DNA from: Roseibaca sp. Y0-43
Lineage (GTDB): Bacteria; Pseudomonadota; Alphaproteobacteria; Rhodobacterales; Rhodobacteraceae
Assembly: GCF_020667835.1 (NCBI RefSeq)
Contig: NZ_JAFMPR010000007.1
Location: 92,110-156,109 of the forward strand
Length of the DNA: 64,000 nt
Direction of reading: 5' to 3'
Shown here: piece after piece, positions 60,208-64,000 of the stretch
How the letters are laid out: the number at the start of each line of letters is the position of its first letter
Position numbering within the stretch: position 1 is the stretch's first letter
Position numbers and translations under genes: made by a program
Notes under the pieces: model-generated
What the model saw: only the letters and a program-made list of their open reading frames with translations
Told to the model about the DNA's origin: nothing
The model's database searches: none

Positions 60208-60696
60208 ATGAAATGCATATTTTCCGAACGGCAGTTTTCTGCCGGTAGTGTCTTTTTGCCTGATGCTGCTGTCGCCAAACGCAGCTTTCTTCGGTCGCAA
60301 GGTGGGGCCGTCACTGTCGAGTTCGTGATCCTCTTGCCGATTTTGCTGGCGGTTCTGTCGTTGATCGTCTCGGCATCGCTTCTGTTCGCGGCGGCGTCAG
60401 ATGTGCAGCAACTGTCACATGAACTGGCCCGTGCCGGGATCTGGTATTACGCGGGCTATGCCGGGCCCGTGGGCGACCCTTGCGCAGCCATGCAGGCGCA
60501 CAGCTTGCCCACGATCATTTCGACCTTGCCCAACCTGTCGGAAACCCAAATTCGTCAAGTTCTGTGTGCCGCCGATGACGATGTGCTGCGGGTCCAGGTG
60601 GCCTATGACCTCAGCCAGAATTTCGGCCAGATACTTGGTCGCATCATCGGCTTGGAAGTGACGGAATTCGTTCGGCAATCAGCGGTGAAGCTGTGA
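60208..60696 (+). CDS. TadE-like pilus/secretion protein
   Basis: 162 residues. A short N-terminal leader is followed by GGAVTVEFVILLPILLAVLSLIVSASLLF, the TadE-type pseudopilin segment with the Glu five residues after the likely processing site. The rest would be extracytoplasmic with two cysteines. TadE proteins are minor pseudopilins of tight-adherence (Flp) systems. Only the next gene accompanies it; the ATPase and pilin genes of a tad system are not in the window. Confidence 0.85.
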   Translation: MKCIFSERQFSAGSVFLPDAAVAKRSFLRSQGGAVTVEFVILLPILLAVLSLIVSASLLFAAASDVQQLSHELARAGIWYYAGYAGPVGDPCAAMQAHSLPTIISTLPNLSETQIRQVLCAADDDVLRVQVAYDLSQNFGQILGRIIGLEVTEFVRQSAVKL

Positions 60697-62372
60697 GGAA
60701 GGGGCTGGCTGCGTTCCGGCGCGCGCAAGACGGGGCTATCACCACGATTGCGGTTGTGTTGCTGCCGATGATCCTGTTCGCGGGCGGTGTGGCGGTCGAC
60801 CTTAGCCGCCTGAATGCCCAGAAACGTCATGTTCAAAGTCAGGCAGAACTGGCGGCGCTTTCAGCGGCGCTGAACCACGGTGCCAAAACCGACAAGGTTC
60901 GGGCGGCATGGCGAACCGTGTCCAGCACCGCGCAGCATGATCTGTTCGATTTTGGCGATGCCAACGTCATCCTTGGCACATTGGGTGCAGACGGGTTTCG
61001 CCCGATTCCCGACCAATCCGACCTTTACAGCGCAAACGCGGTGCGTGTGGACGTGGGCACGCGCGCCCGCTTGCTGGCGCTGAGAATGTTCATAAACGAT
61101 GATGACATGGCCATCCAGCGCAGCGCCATCGCCACGCTGGAGCCGCCGCGCGTCAGTTTCGCCCTGTCGAATTGCCTGCTGAACCTGCGCCTGCTGGACC
61201 CGATCTTGCGGCCTGTCCTTGGGGTGCAGACCGATGTCCTGTGTTCCGGGCGCGGGGTAGATACGCGCGTCGACGTGCTGCCCTATCTGGACGCGCTCGC
61301 GCTGGAGGCGAACTTGCTGACACCCTCGGCCGATCCGTTGACCTACGGCCAGTTGCTGGACATGTCGATTCCCGCCAGCGCCGTGTTTTCCGCGTTGACG
61401 GGCAATCCAGTGATGAATGCGCCCGGAGAAATCCGTATGGGTGACATTCTTTATCTTCCGCCCGATCTGCGGGCGTTGTCGGTCGGCGCGCCTCTCCGGG
61501 GCCTTAGCGTGGACCTGTCTGATATTGCCTTTGCCAGTGCCGAAATTCTGGCCAGCCGCGTGGCCGATCTGGAAGTGGGGCTGGATCTTGGCGGATTCGG
61601 CACAGTCGCGGCCGCCTTGCGCATCGGAGATCCGCGCAAGATCGTGATCGGTGCCGTGCCGGGCGACCCGAATGCCGTTGCCCGGACCTCGCAGATTGAA
61701 CTCGACCTTGCCGAATTGTCCATCGCCGGGCTGTTCACGCTGGACCTTGGGGTGCGGGTTGCGAATGCCTCGGCTACGCTTTCGACCGAAGGCAACGCCT
61801 GTGCCCTTGTGCCATCCGCCGAAGTGGCGGTGTTCGACCCGGTCGATGCCAGCCTGATTGATGTCACTCTGAGCCTGCGTGTCCTTGGCTTGCCCGGTGG
61901 TCAAGCCGCGCTCGGCGTTGCGGTCGATACAGTCGAGTCGCGCGAAACCCGCCGTGTCAGTTTTACCCGCTCCGACTATTCCGAAGCTCCCATTCGTATC
62001 ATTGCTCCAACCGGCGCGGACCCGGACCAGACGGCGGTCGATGCGTTGCGCGCTGGTGTCGCCAGCCTGCTGGACACGCGCGCCGATGCGCTCGGCGCCG
62101 AAACCCCGTCTTGCACCGGGCTGCTGGGCTGTCTGCTGGGCGGCGTCTCTGATCTGCTGTCGGGCATTCTGGGCAGCTTGACAGGCGCTGTCGTGAACGT
62201 GGCCAATGCGGTCGGCGCCGAAGGAAGCCTGACAAACGCGCTGTTGGAGGATGTGGTGGGCCTCGGAATCGCGCGCGCCGAACTGGAACTGCTGGACGTG
62301 CGGTGTTCTGGCTTCCCGAAGATTGCCGCGTCGGGCGATGCCCGGATTTTGCGCCAAGCCGCACCCCTCTAG
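60693..62372 (+). CDS. TadG-like protein (Tad N-terminal domain)
   Basis: 559 residues. N-terminus DGAITTIAVVLLPMILFAGGVAVDLSRLNAQKRHVQSQAELAALSAA is the Tad/TadG membrane segment followed by the helix rich in Ala. The rest is a long extracytoplasmic region; I see no von Willebrand MIDAS motif, unlike many TadG proteins. Near residues 470-510 there are Gly/Leu-rich repeats (LLGCLLGGVSDLLSGILGSLTG). Start is a GTG overlapping the tadE stop (GTGA). Probably anchors or assembles a pilus with its partner. Confidence 0.82.
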   Translation: MRKGLAAFRRAQDGAITTIAVVLLPMILFAGGVAVDLSRLNAQKRHVQSQAELAALSAALNHGAKTDKVRAAWRTVSSTAQHDLFDFGDANVILGTLGADGFRPIPDQSDLYSANAVRVDVGTRARLLALRMFINDDDMAIQRSAIATLEPPRVSFALSNCLLNLRLLDPILRPVLGVQTDVLCSGRGVDTRVDVLPYLDALALEANLLTPSADPLTYGQLLDMSIPASAVFSALTGNPVMNAPGEIRMGDILYLPPDLRALSVGAPLRGLSVDLSDIAFASAEILASRVADLEVGLDLGGFGTVAAALRIGDPRKIVIGAVPGDPNAVARTSQIELDLAELSIAGLFTLDLGVRVANASATLSTEGNACALVPSAEVAVFDPVDASLIDVTLSLRVLGLPGGQAALGVAVDTVESRETRRVSFTRSDYSEAPIRIIAPTGADPDQTAVDALRAGVASLLDTRADALGAETPSCTGLLGCLLGGVSDLLSGILGSLTGAVVNVANAVGAEGSLTNALLEDVVGLGIARAELELLDVRCSGFPKIAASGDARILRQAAPL

Positions 62373-62429
62373 ACGTCACGGGCCGGAGTGCAGATTTACA
62401 CCGCTCTGGTCGCGGCCTAGACTGCGCCC

Positions 62430-63203
62430 ATGACTGACGAGTGGGACAGCGTAGCAGAGCGTCGCGCCGCCGAGGCGCTGATCGTCGATGTCGACGGGTT
62501 CGAAGGCCCGCTCGACCTGCTTTTGACCCTGTCGCGCAGCCAGAAGGTCGATCTGCGCCGCATTTCCGTTCTGCAACTGGCCGAGCAATATCTGGGCTTC
62601 ATCGCGCAGGCCCGCGCGCTGCGCATCGAACTGGCCGCCGATTACCTGGTGATGGCCGCGTGGCTGGCCTATCTCAAATCACGCCTGTTGCTGCCGCCCG
62701 ACCCGTCCGAGGAGGGGCCAAGCGGCGAAGACCTCGCCGCCCATCTGGCTTGGCAGCTGGAACGCCTGCAAGCCATGCGCGACGCCGCCGCCCGCCTGAT
62801 GGGGCGCGACCAGAAGGGCCGCGATTTCTTTGCCCGCGGCCAGCCCGAAGCCATCGCCATCACTCGCAAGACGGAGATGCAGGCGACACTTCTGGACCTG
62901 ATGCGCGCCTATGCCCGGCTGCGCACCCGCGACGAATTCCGCCCCTACGCCTTCGATCGAAGCGATATCTACGCGCTCGACGCTGCACTTGACCGCCTGT
63001 CGCGGCTGGTGCCGGTCACGTTGGATTGGACGGGCTTGCAGCATTTCCTGCCCGAAGGCTGGGGCAGGGGGGGCGCGCGGGGGCGGTCGGCCATGGCCTC
63101 GACCTTCGCGGCCTCGCTGGAACTGGCCAAGCAGGGCCGCGTGGAATTGCGCCAGTCAGAGGCCTTTGCGCCACTGCAACTGCGGGGCAGGGGGCCAGCA
63201 TGA
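62430..63203 (+). CDS. scpA: Segregation and condensation protein A (ScpA, kleisin)
   Basis: 257 residues. VDGFEGPLDLLLTLSRSQKVDLRRISVLQLAEQYL is the conserved N-terminal helix that binds the SMC neck, and ADYLVMAAWLAYLKSRLLLP follows. The C-terminal winged helix is less conserved. ScpA bridges the SMC dimer heads and recruits ScpB in chromosome condensation. Overlaps scpB by 4 bases (ATGA). Confidence 0.95.
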   Translation: MTDEWDSVAERRAAEALIVDVDGFEGPLDLLLTLSRSQKVDLRRISVLQLAEQYLGFIAQARALRIELAADYLVMAAWLAYLKSRLLLPPDPSEEGPSGEDLAAHLAWQLERLQAMRDAAARLMGRDQKGRDFFARGQPEAIAITRKTEMQATLLDLMRAYARLRTRDEFRPYAFDRSDIYALDAALDRLSRLVPVTLDWTGLQHFLPEGWGRGGARGRSAMASTFAASLELAKQGRVELRQSEAFAPLQLRGRGPA

Positions 63204-63844
63204 CCGACGGCAAAGAGCCCTCGCTGTTTCCCGTGCCGCCCATGGCCGAGCAGGAACGTATGATCGAGGCGATTCTCTTCGCCTGCGACCGTCCCCTGTC
63301 GGCCACTGAAATCGGCGCGCGCCTGCCGCAGGGCTGTGACGTGGCCGAGGCGCTCGCGCATCTGCGCAGCCGCTATGCCGGGCGCGGCGTGGCGCTGGTG
63401 CGGGTGGGCGATGGCTATGCGCTGCGCACCGCCCCCGATCTCGGCTGGCTCATGCAGACCGAGCGGGTCGAGCAACGCAAACTCTCGCGCGCAGGCATCG
63501 AAACGCTGGCGATCATCGCCTATCACCAGCCCGTCACCCGCGCCGAGATCGAGGAAATCCGGGGCGTCGCCGTCTCTCGCGGCACGATCGACCTGCTTCT
63601 GGAACTGGGCTGGGTGCGGCTGGGACGGCGGCGCATGACGCCGGGGCGGCCCGTGACCTTTGTTGTGACGGACGAATTCCTCGACCATTTCGGGCTGGAA
63701 TCGGCGCGCGACCTGCCGGGGCTGCAAGAGCTGCGCGCAGCGGGCCTTTTGGACAACCGTCCGATGCCCGGTGCAGAGGTCACCGAAGATGAAGATGCCC
63801 TTGACGCACCAACGCGCGGGCAATCCGAACTTTTCGAAGACTAA
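63200..63844 (+). CDS. scpB: Segregation and condensation protein B (ScpB)
   Basis: 214 residues with two winged helices. MIEAILFACDRPLSATEIGARLP opens the first, and AGIETLAIIAYHQPVTRAEIEEIRGVAVSRGTIDLLLELGWVRLGRRRMTPGRPVTF is the signature of the second. It binds ScpA as a dimer within the SMC complex. ATG 63200 lies in the ATGA overlap with scpA; the frame is open upstream only by chance. Confidence 0.95.
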   Translation: MTDGKEPSLFPVPPMAEQERMIEAILFACDRPLSATEIGARLPQGCDVAEALAHLRSRYAGRGVALVRVGDGYALRTAPDLGWLMQTERVEQRKLSRAGIETLAIIAYHQPVTRAEIEEIRGVAVSRGTIDLLLELGWVRLGRRRMTPGRPVTFVVTDEFLDHFGLESARDLPGLQELRAAGLLDNRPMPGAEVTEDEDALDAPTRGQSELFED

Positions 63845-63850
63845 CAAAAC

Positions 63851-63868
63851 AAGGGCGGGAACGCCCTT
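63851..63868 (+). terminator. Hairpin after scpB
   Basis: AAGGGCG and CGCCCTT flank GGAA, a perfect 7-base stem just after the scpB stop. The T tract expected of an intrinsic terminator is missing, so strength is uncertain. The remaining bases to the window end show no gene. Confidence 0.5.
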
Positions 63869-64000
63869 GACCCTGCGTCATGCAAGATTTTTGTCATTAT
63901 CCTGGCATTTCTTTCTTGCGCTGGAAATTTAGATTCCCTAGATAGCGCTTCACCGGCGGCGGGGACGCGGTTGGTTAGCTGGCTGAGCTGAGGTTTGGTT

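Noticed and set aside
63869..64000. Start of another gene at the right edge
   Set aside because: No start codon with a ribosome-binding site and no coding pattern are visible in the last 130 bases.

Overview
The window is a GC-rich chromosomal stretch from an alphaproteobacterium, almost certainly of the order Rhodobacterales. The evidence is a complete 14-subunit nuo operon with small extra genes between subunits and a NuoE carrying a long C-terminal helix-hairpin-helix tail, a birA-coaX-rnj tail behind nuoN, dispersed Kdo-linked capsule export genes, and extragenic hairpin plus GGATATTT elements that I associate with this order. Genus cannot be decided from the sequence alone. No rRNA, tRNA, CRISPR array, transposase or integrase was seen.

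Layout. 1-9855: a truncated VWA protein, a rhodanese, uvrA with a possible SOS box, a LOG-family hydrolase beside a long inverted repeat, a LysM protein, an Atm1-type ABC exporter and an HI0933-like flavoprotein. 9873-12249: capsule genes kpsE and kpsT. 12415-14928: a divergent cell-wall pair, a DUF882/MepK-like peptidase and an L,D-transpeptidase, separated by a 354-base region with two copies of one 20-base palindrome. 15091-19183: a stand-alone acyl carrier protein and ketosynthase, then a DUF1800/DUF1501 pair. 19222-24405: uup and lepA flank an AT-rich two-gene insert (21073-22568) of unknown function. 24462-28306: a DUF1989 protein, a small Cys-containing membrane protein, kpsM, cysQ and galU. 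28429-33697: a surface-glycan cluster of two paralogous glycosyltransferases, a Branch-type glycosyltransferase and a sulfotransferase-like protein. 33798-35366: a nucleoside hydrolase and a LprI-like protein. 35609-51444: nuoABCDE-x-F-y-G-z-HIJKLMN. 51434-54633: birA, coaX, rnj. 54753-59242: kpsS-kpsD-kpsC on the minus strand. 59416-63844: riboflavin synthase, a TadE/TadG-like pair, and scpA-scpB.

How the parts work together. The largest unit encodes respiratory complex I. The capsule export machinery is complete but split over three loci: kpsE/kpsT, kpsM, and kpsSDC. galU and the glycan cluster lie near kpsM, so much of the window concerns cell-surface polysaccharide. The L,D-transpeptidase/MepK-like pair probably makes and cuts the same 3-3 peptidoglycan cross-links.

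The best candidate for an undescribed system is the AT-rich two-gene cassette between uup and lepA: two overlapping genes with composition unlike their neighbours and no function I can name.
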